Assembly (NCBI GenBank): GCA_002077045.2
Contig: KZ111141.1
Location: 2,239,919-2,303,918, forward strand
DNA: 64,000 nt
Source of the DNA: Rachicladosporium sp. CCFEE 5018
Taxonomy: Eukaryota > Ascomycota > Dothideomycetes > Cladosporiales > Cladosporiaceae
Direction: 5' to 3'
Shown here: positions 46,706-57,695 of the stretch, piece after piece
Layout of the letters: each line of letters opens with the position of its first letter
How positions within the stretch are numbered: the first letter of the stretch is position 1
Translations under genes and position numbers: made by a program
The notes under the pieces: generated by a model
Databases searched by the model: none
Told to the model about the DNA's origin: nothing
What the model saw: the letters and a program-made list of their open reading frames with translations, nothing else

Positions 46706-47573
46706 TGATGGTGTAAACAGCGCCTCGGCCAAGGCATGTCATGTTTCGGAGCAGATGCCGAGGCGTAACCCAGGTATAAGCCATAAAATAAGCTTTAATT
46801 TTAGGAACATGACACAACTCTATCGACTGTGGGGTATGTATTAGCCATTGTCCCGGTGTCTGTATAGCGCAGTGCACGGCGTAGCACTGCTTGTTCACGG
46901 CGTAGCACTGCTTGTTCATCTCTTCCTGGTTCTATTGCTCGATGCCAAATGTCACTCACCGCATGGACCGATCGCACCATACTGTACTCGACAAAGCTGC
47001 TGAATATCGCGTTGGCATCTGCAACCGGCATGAAAAGGGTCCTAGACACCTAATGATGGAGATATCACTGAGGAGACCTGGGTGGACCTCCAATCGACTG
47101 CTTCAAGTCGAACGAACTGAGACTCTCGCGTGGGAGATCAATACCAACCGACCTCGACGACGTCTTCAACCCTTGGCTAACTGCGCTATTGTGTGTACCT
47201 CCTAAGCAGATCCACGAGGTTCAACACATCTCGATCGTTACTAAGGAGGAAGAACTGTCGGATCTCGATCGGCCTGACTTGAGCCTCTGAGCTCGCATAT
47301 TCTCACCCCAAGTACAAAGGCGTACTGACGATGGTACTGTGAAGTGAGGATAATGTTGTCAAGGAGCTTTTCAAATAGCAGATTACTGTACAGTGCTAAC
47401 TCGCTAATTATCGCAGCGCTCAAGGAAATCCACAACACCATCGCTCGTACCGCCAAGAACGCTCATCTCAATTGCCGTCTTTCAGGTGTTACATCGATCG
47501 ATCGTCAGTAAAGTCGCAATCCCCGACACCGTACAAAGATATCCTATCGTACAATTCTCCATACAACGCAAGC
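46706..47573. other. Convergent intergenic region
   Basis: About 0.87 kb between the 3' ends of LSB5 and the Kex2-repeat gene. Apart from a 21-bp tandem duplication at 46875-46916 I see nothing that reads as a gene. Confidence 0.5.
46875..46916. repeat. 21-bp perfect tandem duplication
   Basis: The unit CACGGCGTAGCACTGCTTGTT occurs twice in direct succession with no mismatch. It is non-coding as far as I can tell. Confidence 0.9.
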
Positions 47574-48760
47574 TCAGGCCCTGAAGCGTCTCGGCACAGA
47601 CTTGCCAGCAGACTCAGCGGTGCTCACCTCAGTGTCCGCAACCTGGGCGCCAGCGTTCGCGGCACCACTGGTGAGGGTCCTGTCGATGGAGTCGCCTGCG
47701 GAAGTGGCTGGGGCAGTAGTGGAACCAACTCCCGCAGCGTCGCCGATAGCCTGTGCGCCGTTCGCAACTTTATCGAGCTGGCGGCGCGACTTGGGAACGG
47801 ATTTGCCGGCTCCTTCGGCAGTGGCAACTTCCACATCAGCGACGGTCTGTCCGGCGTTCGCGGCACCAGAGGTCAGAGAACCGTCAACTGATTCAGCCGC
47901 AGTCGTGGCAGCGGAAGTGGAGCTCCCTGTCCCCGCGGCGTCGCTGACGGCCTGAGCGCCTGCAGCAATCTTGTCGAGTTGACGGCGGAACTTGGGGACG
48001 GACTTCCCGGCGCCCTCAGCGGTGGCGACTTCTACATCAGCAACAGTCTGCCCAGCACTGGCGGCACCTGAGGTGAGGGAGCCGTCGTCGGACTTTGCTG
48101 CGTCTGTGACCGCAGCAGTTGATCCGCCGGTATCGGCGGCGTCGCTAATGGCCTGAGCACCTGCGGCAATCTGGAAGACTTGTTAGCCCAACATACGAGG
48201 TAGTCTCTCCTTGAAGTACTGACCTTGTCGAGCTGGCGCTTGGCTGCAGGTACAGCAGCCTTAGCGCTTGCAACGTTACCCGCGAGATTATCCTCGGCAT
48301 CCTCAATCCCGTAACCGACTGCATTGTCCGTCCCAGAAAGGATAGAATCTGCAGCGGCTCCCTCACCAGCGAGCTGTCGGCGTCTCTTAGGAACAGCTGG
48401 GGCGGCTGGAGTGGAGGCCTTGACGGTCGCGACGTTGCCAGCGAGATTGTCTTCGGCGTCCTCGATGCCGTAGCCGACGGCATTGTCAGTCCCAGAGAGG
48501 ATGGAGTCCGCAGCAGCGCCCTCGCCAGCTAGCTGACGAGCGAACATGCGTGGGACAGCTGGTACAGCAGCTTTGGCGGTGGCTACGTTGCCGGCGAGAT
48601 TGTCCTCAGCATCCTCGACGCCATAACCGACGGCGTTGTCGGTCCCCGAGAGGATGGAGTTAGCAGCCGCACGTTCACCAGCCAGCTGAGGTACTGGCGC
48701 CGTCAGTCCCGTAGCGGCAAAGAGGAGAATGGCTGATGCGATTGCTTGAGTGAACTGCAT
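47574..48760 (-). CDS. Secreted Kex2-processed repeat precursor, two repeat families
   Basis: Exons 48760-48224 and 48170-47574 join in phase to 377 residues. A signal peptide (MQFTQAIASAILLFAATGLTA) is followed by three ~47-53-residue A repeats (QLAGEGAAADSILSGTDNAV ... GYGIEDAEDNLAGNVA) at about 25-75, 76-128 and 129-175. Three ~67-residue B repeats follow (QLDKIAAGAQAISDAA ... SLTSGAANAGQTVADVEVAT) at 176-242, 243-309 and 310-377. Nearly every repeat is preceded by a basic site (AR, RRR, KR, RR, RR) and starts Gln-Leu, so Kex2 in the Golgi should release six peptides able to form pyroglutamate ends. There is no Cys. The intron (donor GTCAGT, branch GCTAAC) lies just inside the first B unit. 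The function is unknown; candidates are surface-active wall peptides, signalling peptides or modified peptides. Confidence 0.85.
47577..48235 (-). repeat. Three B-type peptide repeats (one split by the intron)
   Basis: B1 is 48235-47982 (with the 53-nt intron), B2 is 47981-47781 and B3 is 47780-47577. Each unit begins QLDK and carries GAQA near the start, SLTSGAA (TLTSGAA in B3) in the middle, and VADVEVATAEGAGKSVPK or a close variant at the end. B3 is the most diverged and lacks a downstream cleavage site apart from the RRFRA end of the protein. Confidence 0.85.
48236..48688 (-). repeat. Three A-type peptide repeats
   Basis: A1 is 48688-48536, A2 is 48535-48377 and A3 is 48376-48236. All share QLAGE, SILSGTDNAVGYG and EDAEDNLAGNVA almost without change, and vary in the Ala/Pro-rich hinge before the basic cleavage site. 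A1 is preceded by PVP rather than by a dibasic site, because signal peptidase already exposes it. Confidence 0.85.
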
Positions 48761-48930
48761 GGTGGAGGATGAGGTTCAAGTGTAGATGGAAGATATCGAA
48801 GATGTCGCGCACGGAGGCTGACTCGGGGTGGGAGAGCTTGAAGCTGGGCTGGTAGGCTGTTGCTGGATTGGAAGACTTGATGAGCTGATGATCAGAAAAA
48901 GATGGTGTTCAAGTGGGAAAGCACCATGGA

Positions 48931-48936
48931 TTTATA
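48931..48936 (-). promoter_or_regulatory. TATA-box-like element upstream of the Kex2-repeat gene
   Basis: TATAAA (read on the minus strand) about 170 bp upstream of the start codon. The position would allow a long 5' leader; strong TATA promoters are common for highly expressed secreted proteins. This assignment is by position only. Confidence 0.35.
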
Positions 48937-50158
48937 CACATCTCATGAGCATTGCTCAGGATGGTTGAGGTGCGATGTCGTCAATTCGCATACACACGGC
49001 GACCTGGCGACGTACTCGGGAGAATCCTTCTGGTTCACGATACCACGTGCATCGAGCATTCCGCCAGCTTTCTCGAGATCCGCACGACACCACACTCGCT
49101 TGGAGGATCCACGGCATGCAAGACATGCAGCTTGACTGAATGGCCCCACTTGTAAGCGCTCATGCACAGTACGTGAGCTCAAAGCAAAACTTTACTATGG
49201 ATGATCGGCATTCGCGCAATGTACTGAAAGGGACTTTGCGTATACAGAGTTAGCGAGCGGTTGCGCCATTTCCATATCCCGAGTCGTGAGCTGTGGTTCT
49301 AGTGGAAAGTATGGCTCCGTTAGGCGGATCCGAAACTATCGTCTCCTAGCACGCAAGTGTCAAAGTAGGCGGACCATGACCGCATCGCAACTGCTAACTT
49401 GATACCTAGCATTGCCTCTCCCAGGCGGCTAAGTAGTGAAAGTGCTAACACACACTGCGCTGCGAATGTCCCTACAACGATACTGCCTGAGTGAGGACTC
49501 ACCGAGTGCTGCCTATCTCTGACGCAGGAAGCTCACTGCCTTACAATGGCAACGATGTCATTTAGCCAAGCTGTGACGCAGCGTGGTCGTCCTTAAGCTT
49601 TACAATAAGCTCTGCGCTTGGCTGCTTAGGCTTCTTGAGGGTCTTGAACCCCCTTGGCGATGGGGTCCAAGAGGCCGAAACGGGTTGATCGACGGCCAGC
49701 ATTTGCGGGCACTCGGAGTGCTCTGAGAAACGACCGATCGGCGACCTGTCAGCGAACGGTGCCGTGGCCCGCACGTGAAGCCAACGTGGTGATCAGCGCA
49801 GTCGATCTCCCTTCTAGACTGGTCTACAAAAAGACACTCTTACACGTGGCCGTACAGCGTCTTGAGCAAACGGGCTTGTGAAATGCAACTGCATGCATCT
49901 CGGACTGCTCAGGCAGATTGCCAACGAGCGCCACGACAAGGCTCTGCTGCAGCTCGTCAGGTCCCAGAACACGTCAGCGTAGGGTCGTACGCCATGGCTT
50001 GCTGGGAATACGTGGCTGCATCCTCACCGCCGCCACCAACCAGCACTGCTGCACGCCTGAACGCCAGGTGCGGAGATGTGGATGCAGGTGCTCGATCTCA
50101 GCGCCGAAGTCCCGAATACGACGGCGCCCGGTAGCTTGGAAAGACTTTGTGCCAGTAA

Positions 50159-50218
50159 GTGGAAGCGTGTGGGTGGAAGCGTGTGGGCGCTCATGCACGA
50201 CCGATCATGCACGACCGA
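50159..50218. repeat. Two adjacent short direct duplications
   Basis: A GTGGAAGCGTGTGG-type unit of ~14 bp is repeated around 50159-50187, then TCATGCACGACCGA is repeated twice at 50191-50218. They look like local slippage products in non-coding DNA. Confidence 0.7.
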
Positions 50219-52563
50219 CCAAGCGAACCATACTGGCGGGAATCCGCTTTTGATCCTATGAGTCCTTTACACTACTCCTGGCACTTGGTTCATGCGGTGT
50301 AGCACAGAGCCGCTATTCCGCGCGGAAGCATTATGTGAGCGATGCACACGTCAGCGAAGTCGTACTTTCTCTCGAGGATTCTATGATGAGCCACAGTACG
50401 AGTTCTCCCGGCTGCTCTGTTACTGTAGAGTAGCGGAAATAAGTTTACCAGTGCATGAGGTCTGTCAAACTTACCATCGATTACACTTTCTGGGCTATGT
50501 CATCGCAGCCCGCCGTTCTGCACGCCTCAAGATTGTCAAGCTTCCGAGAATGTTCCAAGCAAAAGCAGTGGAAAGTTAATTATGTGGTTGGAGTCGGAGA
50601 GGTGAGGTTGAAGCTTTGGAGGTCTGAGACGCGGACGCCACCCACGTCGCACCCCAATCCGGTCTCTGACGGCCCCATGGCGACTGCCAGCAACAGCCGG
50701 AAAGAGATCTTGCACGTACATGTAAGGTTGGGTCACCTCGTTTCTGTGAATAATGGAAACTTCGCAAGCACTTTCCACGTTCCGATACGCTGTGGAGTCT
50801 CCGCAGCAGATCCCAGGGATGATGGGAGGGATGAACACATGAGCGCGTTTCCTGGGATGAGATCATGACTGAAGAACACGAAGCACGACATGTGCTCTGC
50901 AGCACTAACACGCTCATGTGCAATGCAAGTGGAATATCGATGCGGACGGATCTGCTCGTAGTCTGCCGCTGATACATCGCCAACAACGCAGACTGCCGTG
51001 GGTCACGGTAAGTGCAGCCGATGCAGCACTTCCGACTTCGTTACGCTCTTGCACTCGAGTATGTCCAGAGCAGTGCTTTCGTCAAGCGCTCCCGGATGAC
51101 TCGGCACGGCCAGCGGCGTCGCTGTTCAACACTTTCTGTAGCGAATGTCGTGGTGGAATGGTCCCTATCATGCGTAGCAGATGCACATTTGGCGCGCCCC
51201 ACGCAGGCGCAAGCATCAAGCAAGTGTTCTCTTACGTAGGTCAGGCGTGCAGAATCACCATGCCTTGCATTCTCCTATGTCGTTGACTAGGAGCCAACAT
51301 CTGTGTCCGTCTACGCGTCATCCATGGCCCGCCCTTGGTATGGCTTTCGACATGCCAGTGGGAGTAGCGCGTGGTCACGAGCGCATGATCAGCAATTACG
51401 AGGTACCAGGAGCGCAGAGTGAGAGAACAGTGGGTATGCACGCTCCTTCTTCATCAAATCTCGTAGGCACACCGTAACGCCAGACCATCCTTATGCGATC
51501 CTCATTATGCTGCCAACCCCCGCTTCGCATCACTACTCGCACATCGCTAGCCGCCAACTCTCCATCTTCACCCACTGGATCTGCTTGTCCCGCAAGCCAT
51601 CATGCCTCCTCGTTCCTCACATGACTGTGCACGGAATAATGCAGCAGGAGCAATCATCGCCACACCAGCATGGTAGCTTGATGGGAGGGTTCTTAATAGG
51701 TCCTTTGACGAGCGTCGATGTCGATGAGGAGCCTGAAGCTGCGCTAGATGTGAATGGAGGCATGTTTGTCGATATTGAGTGGGTTGAGGGTTGTGACGGA
51801 CTTCCGGTGCTGTCAGACCTGTTAGCACGAGTCGTGCGGGGTCCTGTCGCAATGGATCTGTACCTCGCGGTGTCGCAATCTCGAGTTGCTGATAAAGATG
51901 CTTGGGTTGTTGGCTGAAGACTTCTCTACTCGGATACAGCTGCTGTGAATGCAGTCAAAGTGGGTGGTTTGATCGTCACTGGGATGCTGCCAGTCGCAAT
52001 CAAGATCTAGCCGCGGAAGCCATGAATAGCTGCGCCGCGCGCTCTTGCGTCACTGCGCGCCATGTACCATCGCTTCCAGATTGATCGTGCAGTCAATGGC
52101 ATTGTCACAATCCGCATCCGCACAAGCTGGATTGCCATCCCATCGGCATGAGCTATCCAGTAAAAGGACGCAGCTGTCAAGAACGGCTGCTACACTTCAG
52201 CAATTAATACGACTGGAGCCGGCAGTCCCCTATGTGCAGAGTCCAATCGCGTACTGTAGCTACATGTACATATTCGCACGACTCTAGGGCGGGACCCGAG
52301 GATCGCTGCAGCCTGTAGAATCAAGAGTGCAGAATCACGTCTTGTGATAGCACTCGTGACCAAACAATCGGCGTGGATGCTCGAGGTAGATTAACTTATA
52401 TCTCAGTATTCTTCATCATCCACTGACGCCGATACGGAGCTCTGAGACCTGGTTCAGCGGATAGTGCACAGTCGCCAATCGTCCAAGCACATCCTAGCAT
52501 CATACCAGATAGCACATCAACCATCTCAGCCCTGCACCGCGATTCCGCCAGCTGAAGCGCTAC

Positions 52564-53213
52564 TCATCGCACTCGGCGGCCAAACCTTCTTATGAGAGAC
52601 TCCACCGACATCCAGTACCCTTGGCGGGTATCCGGAATGCTAGGATGTTCTCTGATGCAACCCCAGCTTCTGCTTGCGCTGGGAATGCTGGCGAGACGGA
52701 TGAGATGGCCTGCGGGCAGGACAAGGGCGAAGGAGCGCTCCATGATGTCCAAGTTCAACGTAGTGTGATGACCAGGAAATCCAGTGTAAGTCGTACTGGC
52801 CGTGGTCGTGATCTTCAGCACACATATTTCACTGGTAATTCCAGCAATTGGGCTCGCATTGAGAGAGAAATCAGGAGAAACAAGCGAAATAGAAGCTTGA
52901 GTCGAACCCACCGATCATTCACTTGCACGTTCCAGCTCGTCGCTTCGCTTCTGCGAACACTGTTCAGTGTAGGGATGCTGCGTAGCATGCCTAGACCGGC
53001 GTCCCAGCGAAAAGAGATTTCATCAGGTGCGACAGCGACGGAGTGCGGATCCGCTGACAATGCCTCCATAGCTACTTGCCACTGATAGGGCCGTCGCATG
53101 CGGATCTGAACGTAAACTTCGCAATTCGTAAGCAACCTGTCGATGGAACGCGACTTGATGACAACAGGTCCGGTACGCTGCTGCACTTTCTCCGACTTGG
53201 TCGAGAGAATCAC
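52564..53213 (-). pseudogene. Possible degenerate coding stretch of unknown family
   Basis: Two overlapping minus-strand frames have protein-like composition: the upstream one contains RLLTNCEVYVQIRM and SVAVAPDEISFRWDAGLGML, the downstream one TTYTGFPGHHTTLNLDIMER and SFALVLPAGHLIRLASI. They are in different frames, and I found no intron that joins them in phase between about 52860 and 52911. Either this is a gene relic with a frameshift or the resemblance to coding sequence is accidental. Confidence 0.25.
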
Positions 53214-53835
53214 AAGTGTTGATGTCGAGATGCAAACGAGAACCTACCCGGCACCTTAGAAGATATCGCCAAGGCGAGCCAATCGGCATCGCCTTAATGC
53301 AGGAACCCGACTGGCTCTTGCCGTTAGATCTGTCACTCCAACGCTAGAAAACGCGCTACACGCGCTCTTCCCTGCGGGCAGAGTTCACGAGTGTGCCCGA
53401 CACGCGACGACCACGCGGCGAGCACGCCGGTATTGTTGAGGTACAAAGTCGGGTATCGGAACTACCGAAGGTTTTGCAACTCGACTGGTAACTGGCGGCT
53501 GGGCTTGCAGTCGAGCCCTGATCTGCGGGATGGCTTCAGCGATCAAGCGGGAGGGAAATTTGACAGCACCTCCTTCCGTCTTTGGCTGCGGTTCTTGTGC
53601 GACCCCAGTCTCCTTTCCTTCAATCACCCGCCTTCATTCGCGTTTGTTCCTCTATTTTCGCTGTGCACTGTCGTTGCCAGCTCACACTCATTACATATTT
53701 CCCTACTTCTAATATAGCTGCTCGCTACTCGAGCAGTACTTTCTGGTCGACCTCCGACTTCCAGGGCTTCGAACGACACCTGCACGCGAAGCTGAAACTA
53801 GTAACCACCTCGAAACACCTAGCACTTCTCCCACG

Positions 53836-55519
53836 ATGGCATTGGCGTCCTGCGCAGCACTCTGTGCGAGCTTGAGCTTCAATGTCGGTTTCCAAGTCAC
53901 GCCCTACTCCTGCACGCCTCATGCCGCCGGCGTAGCAGTGAGCACCGCGTCCGGCCAATCCAGCGTTGGCTGCGCGACATCCTTCACGCCCACTGTGGAC
54001 GTTTGCCAGGTCACACTCGGCATCAAGACTTCCGGAACCGGCAATGTGTACTCTGAGGTGTGGCTGCCGAACAACAATGCCAGCTCGTGGAACGGCAGGA
54101 CCTTGACCACCGACAATGGAGGTGTCAATGGCTGTGTGCACTACGTGGACATGGCATATGTGACTGGACTTGGCTTTGCCGCAATTGGCGACAACGCTGG
54201 ACACAATGTACGTCTTGAAAGTTGAAGATGTCCGACGATGTCCGGACACTAACACAGCACAGGGTTCGAGCTTCGACATGACTTGGTCTCTGAACAACAA
54301 CGAGGCCATCATCGACTGGTCTCACCGTGCCCGCCATGCTGCTGTCGTCACCGGCAAGTCTGTCGTGAATCAGTTCTACAAGAAAGCTTCCGCCTACAAC
54401 TACTACCTCGGATGCTCCGCCGGTGGTGCTCAAGGCCTTCAGTCAGCCCAGAAGTACCCAAGTGACTTCAATGGCATCATTGCTGGATCATCCGCAAACG
54501 ACTTCAACCACTTGCAAGACTGGAGCAGCCGCTTCCTGCAATTGACCGGCCCAGTTGGAGATCCCAAGTTCCTGAACGCTACGCAGTGGCTTACAGTGCA
54601 AGCTGCAATCTTCGCACAGTGCGACAAGGCGATTGACGGTGTCGATGATGGCATCCTCGAAGACCCTACCCAATGCCGCTTCGACTCGTCCGTCCTCGCC
54701 TGCAATGCCACTGTCACAACGAATTGCCTCACCTCCACCCAAGTCAACACAGTCAACGAGATCTTCACCGAGCTTTACGACACCCAAGGTCGTCTCCTCT
54801 ACCCATCTCTGCTTTACGGTGCCCAGTACGATGCCTTCCGCCTTGGACAGCTGTCCGGAGGACCTCAGGGTATTGCACAAGATTGGTTCCGCGGTGGTGT
54901 CAAGAACGACTCGTCCTTCAATGTCGCTAACGTGGGCCAATCGGACTACGCTCTTGCCGACTCGCTCGACAACCTTCACGGCAACCCGTCAGCTTTCTCA
55001 GCTGACTTGAACGCGTTCAAGAATGCGAACGGCAAGATCATGATGTACCACGGCATGGCCGATCCTCTCGTGTCGAGCTCGAACTCGCAGCGTTACTACC
55101 TCAAGGTGGCTAAGACTATGGGCCTCACGAACACGCAGATCGATCCTTTCCTGCGATACTTCCGTGTTGCTGGTAAGGCTCATTGCGGTGTTGGTGGTAT
55201 CTCGGGTGCCGGCGCATGGATGTTCGGACAGTCAGGTATGGCCTCGTCTGCACCCAACAACATCATCACCAACTTGGTGAACTGGGTCGAGAAGGGTCAG
55301 GCACCGGACACCCTGCAAGGAACAAAGTTCTGGTATGACACTCCGGCTTGGGGAATCCAGTTCCAAAAGAACCACTGCCGCTTCCCGTACAGGACGACTT
55401 ACAATGGTGGTGATTCCACGAAGCCGAGTGGATGGAGCTGCAATTTGATCAGCGATTGGCAGACTTGCGCTGTGGGAGCACACCCCAGGCTGTGCAATGC
55501 TGATGGCACGTTCCAGTAG
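53836..55519 (+). CDS. Tannase / feruloyl esterase family hydrolase
   Basis: Serine esterase of the tannase family (PF07519 type), expected to cut ester links of feruloyl or galloyl groups in plant material. Exons 53836-54207 and 54263-55519 give 542 residues. The intron has branch CACTAAC and joins GDNAGHN to GSSFDMTWSLNN. The nucleophile motif is GCSAGGAQG; a likely Asp lies in MMYHGMADPLVSS and the His in GKAHCGVGG. There are many Cys (expected disulfides) and several N-x-S/T sites, which fit secretion. The visible start (MALASCAALCASLSF) leads straight into what is normally the mature N-terminus, and I see no standard signal peptide. A short upstream exon with the signal peptide may be missing from this model. 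Confidence 0.88.
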
Positions 55520-55844
55520 AGGATTGCTTTGTTAGATGCATGGCGAGGCGTCGGGTTTAGATCGCTAGTGAGGCCACACAGCGGGCCGTGCACAATATAC
55601 ACAGTACACGAAGCTAATCAGCATACCCTCGTTATCACTTTCTGCGTATCTACTGTTCGTGCCGACAGCTTATATCAGGCTCATGTGATATTGTCTATAC
55701 CGGAAGTAGCAAGGCCAGATATGAGGCTCGGCGCTACTTTGATGCTCCACAAAGTCTATCTGCGCCACATCTTTCATGACATATGAATGTCAATCACTTA
55801 TATTTCCCGATCATCTTCATACCCTTTCCGCACACCTTGACATC
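55520..55844. other. Intergenic region
   Basis: 325 bp between the esterase and COQ5, both on the plus strand; polyadenylation of the first and promoter of the second. Nothing else seen. Confidence 0.5.
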
Positions 55845-56876
55845 ATGTCCGCCCATTTATCACGCGCCTCGAAGCGCATTCGCCTTAGCCAACGAGCGCC
55901 ATGGGTTTGCCAAAGTTGCCAAAGGTCATTCGCCTCTTCGACGAGATGGCAATTAGAGCGTACGTCTGAGGAGAAGAAGGCGGATGAGAGAACGACACAC
56001 TTTGGCTTTGATACTGTGGCGGAGAGCTTGAAGGCTAGCAAAGGTATACTGCTACGAGATTCTGAGCGAGTTTGGGAGCAATGATGCTGATCAAGTGTGT
56101 ACGCAGTCGCAAGCGTGTTTTCCTCAGTAGCATCGAGCTATGACACCATGAACGATCTCATGTCACTCGGCATACACAGACTATGGAAAGATCACTTCGT
56201 TCGAGGCCTCAACCCCGGCATTCGACCTAGCAGCGCAATTCCAGGCCAAGGTCAAAGGATATTGGACATAGCGGGCGGGACAGGTGACATCGCGCTGCGT
56301 ATGCTTGAGCATGCAACACGAGTGAACCGCGATACCACCGCACACGTCACAGTGTCAGACATCAATCCGGAGATGTTGGCAGAAGGTCGTAAAAGGCTAT
56401 CACAAACACCCTACGCCGCCGCCGGGCGGATAGACTTCCTGGAAGCGAATGCAGAGGATCTCAGCGCTATTCCGGATGCGAGTATTGACCTCTACACAGT
56501 CGCCTTTGGCATCCGAAACTTCACGCACAAGGATGTGGCGCTGAAAGAGGCATATCGAGTCCTGAAGCCTGGCGGGGTCTTCGCTTGTCTCGAGTTTGCG
56601 CCAAACCTGGGAAACCCGCTGTTCAACGCAGTGTATAAGAGATGGAGCTTCAGTGCAATACCACTCATCGGGCAGCTTGTCGCTAGTGATCGCGACAGCT
56701 ACCAGTATCTTGTCGAGAGCATCGAGAGGTTTCCGAAGCAGTCGGACTTTGCGAGTATGATACAGGAGGCTGGGTTCGTGGTGCCTGGCGCAAGGGGAGA
56801 GGGACTTGAGGGAGGATGGGAAGATCTGAGTCTGGGTATTGCCGCGATACACAAGGGTATTAAGCCGGTGAAGTGA
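55845..56876 (+). CDS. COQ5: Ubiquinone biosynthesis C-methyltransferase COQ5, mitochondrial
   Basis: SAM-dependent C-methyltransferase of the UbiE/COQ5 family, acting on the benzoquinol ring in coenzyme Q synthesis at the matrix side of the inner membrane. Exons 55845-56043 and 56107-56876 give 322 residues. The N-terminal ~50 residues are basic, Ser/Arg-rich and mitochondrial (SRASKRIRLSQRAPWVCQSC). HFGFDTVAESLKASKVASVF crosses the intron. SAM-binding motif I is ILDIAGGTGDIA; DINPEML and FLEANAEDLSAIPDASIDLY follow, then the family signature AFGIRNFTHKDVALKEAYRV and LKPGGVFACLEF. The length is usual. The ATG at 55845 was chosen because it gives a compact presequence. Confidence 0.95.
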
Positions 56877-57695
56877 GGGAGGGTCATGTGACAGCCGCAG
56901 TCGTGTGTGACATCCGCCGGTCTATACTGGGCAATGATCTTGCGAAACACCTTGCCCAACCTCACGTCGGTGCGAACACCACAGGAAACACCACAGGGAA
57001 GACGGCGGAGGCGACTTCGAGGCCTGTACGCTCGCCTTTTCAATCCCCAAGGTGCAAGTCGTTCACAGAGCCTCGATTGGATGCAACTCATCGACCCGGC
57101 AGTGGTCCCGAGATCATTGGAGAGACTAATGCATATTCCTCGTCCGATGGAAGTTAGTTGGTGGTCTGTACATTTAATGTAGCAGTAGATAGCATGCTGT
57201 AGATTCGCAGACGCTCGTCATTCTACACATGGCACACGCGTTGCTCGCTCGTTCGTCGGGTTATTCAGGCCTGTGCCTCCAATGATGCTTTCATGGAGTA
57301 GGTACTTTCAAAAACCCCCATTGGTCCGAGCGCGCCTGCGTCTCTGCTTGCCGCTCACTACATCCGACCCTTCAACACTCCCATTTCCAGACCTCATGGC
57401 GAGCGGCGATGTGGAAGCTGAAGTCTACTCTGTCAGTCCACCAACGACAGCTGGAGATCACTGTGATCAAGGCTTCTGGCAATTTGCGGCAGCCCAGTGC
57501 ATTCCCGACCTACGTGCGGAGGTTGCGAACCCCTCTTGAATCTCTACTTAGAGTACCTACATGCATCCGAGGGCACTATATGTAGAGCAGATGCAATCCG
57601 ATCATGGCCCTGTCCACTACAGGTAGGGACGAGACTGTTTGCTTTGGCAGCGGTACATTTGATTGGCTCACTCTCTCCGTCTCGTTTGTTGAATC
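56877..57695. other. Intergenic region upstream of the flavin monooxygenase
   Basis: About 0.8 kb between tandem plus-strand genes. The open frames here are short and of unremarkable composition. It should carry the COQ5 polyadenylation site and the monooxygenase promoter. Confidence 0.5.

Larger units (their letters stand above)
48761..53835. other. About 5 kb with no confident gene
   Basis: Both strands carry only short, unconvincing frames. Visible content: a TATA-like element near 48931 serving the Kex2-repeat gene, two small direct duplications at 50159-50218, and a possible degenerate coding stretch on the minus strand at 52564-53213. I found no reverse transcriptase, transposase or terminal repeats by eye, and no strong AT bias of the kind caused by heavy repeat-induced mutation. 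Confidence 0.45.

Noticed and set aside
47574..48760. Interpretation of the repeat precursor as a ustiloxin/dikaritin-type modified peptide gene
   Set aside because: Dikaritin precursors have short Tyr-containing cores flanked closely by KR and are clustered with DUF3328 oxidase and tyrosinase genes; none is recognisable in the window and the units here are 45-67 residues. Kept only as an untested possibility.
49562..51917. Several 60-140 codon frames on both strands
   Set aside because: They overlap each other in multiple frames, lack domains and show no coherent splice structure.
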